Assembly (NCBI GenBank): GCA_905331475.1
Contig: CAJNYU010000027.1
Span: 1 to 64,000 of the forward strand
Reading direction: 5' to 3'
Origin: Rotaria socialis
Lineage: Eukaryota; Rotifera; Eurotatoria; Philodinida; Philodinidae
Length of the DNA: 64,000 nucleotides
Made by a program: the position numbers and the translations under genes. The notes under the pieces are model-generated. The model worked only from the letters and a program-made list of their open reading frames with translations, ran no database searches and had not been told where the DNA came from. Positions 63,806-64,000 of the stretch are shown here, piece after piece; position 1 is the stretch's first letter; each line of letters begins with the position of its first letter.

Positions 63806-64000
63806 GAGAATCAAAAACTAAATATTGGTCTTTCATATATACATATATGTGCAATTGTATACTCAGTAGGTACTAAAATGATTCAACATGATTTATTAAA
63901 TGTGAGATTATGTGTCTTCTTAAAAAATTCGAATAGTAAAAAATTATTTTCAACAGAAAAAAACTACAGTTATGATCAGATTTCTAAAGATAGAGTTTTT
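63806..64000. other. 3' flank of the spalt-like gene
   Basis: AT-rich 3' sequence; no other feature. Confidence 0.5.

Overview
The window looks like nuclear DNA of a small metazoan, most likely a bdelloid rotifer. The genome is AT-rich and genes are split by many tiny introns (about 45-60 bp) with GT-AG ends. Clear animal orthologues are present: a zinc transporter SLC30A5, an AMPK beta subunit and a spalt-type zinc-finger factor. There is also an R-S-E ADP-ribosyltransferase and a kinesin-light-chain-like TPR gene of the kind expanded in bdelloids. The bdelloid assignment is inference; no marker gene proves it. One assembly gap (Ns) lies at 10463-10892.

Layout. 1-4.2 kb: no convincing gene. 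4.2-6.1 kb (+): a secreted FAD-linked (berberine-bridge-type) oxidase, a candidate for horizontal transfer. 6.6-41 kb: a tandem triplication (units A, B, C). The ancestral unit carries a four-exon MACPF/perforin-like gene (-), a small secreted proline-rich peptide gene (-), and a divergently transcribed secreted coiled-coil gene (+). All three MACPF genes have open frames of identical architecture (349, 349 and 348 codons of protein). The proline-rich gene is whole in A, 3'-deleted in B and lost in C. The coiled-coil gene is whole only in B, truncated in A and reduced to part of one exon in C. The units are interrupted by several unit-specific transposons whose empty sites can be read in the sister units: two hAT elements with exact 8-bp duplications, a 917-bp TA-flanked foldback element, a 255-bp TA-flanked MITE, and a roughly 1.27-kb element full of ACGC boxes. 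44.0-45.7 kb (+): a broken gene for another long helical protein with a hydrophobic segment.

46.7-64 kb is an ordinary gene-dense region: SLC30A5 (-), an ADP-ribosyltransferase-domain protein (+), a tRNA-like sequence (-), AMPK beta (-), two paralogous cysteine-rich surface proteins (+,+), a RING/TRAF-zinc-finger/TPR protein (-) and a spalt-like factor (+).

The most unusual system is the triplicated MACPF / proline-rich peptide / coiled-coil cluster. All three products begin with a signal-peptide-like segment, so together they could be a secreted membrane-attack or antimicrobial module. The sequence shows mosaic identity between copies (one exon, one intron tract and a 1-kb divergent promoter are almost identical while neighbouring exons differ), as expected from gene conversion. 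The joint function is inference. Exon boundaries were read by eye from splice consensus, frame continuity and, where possible, homologue structure.
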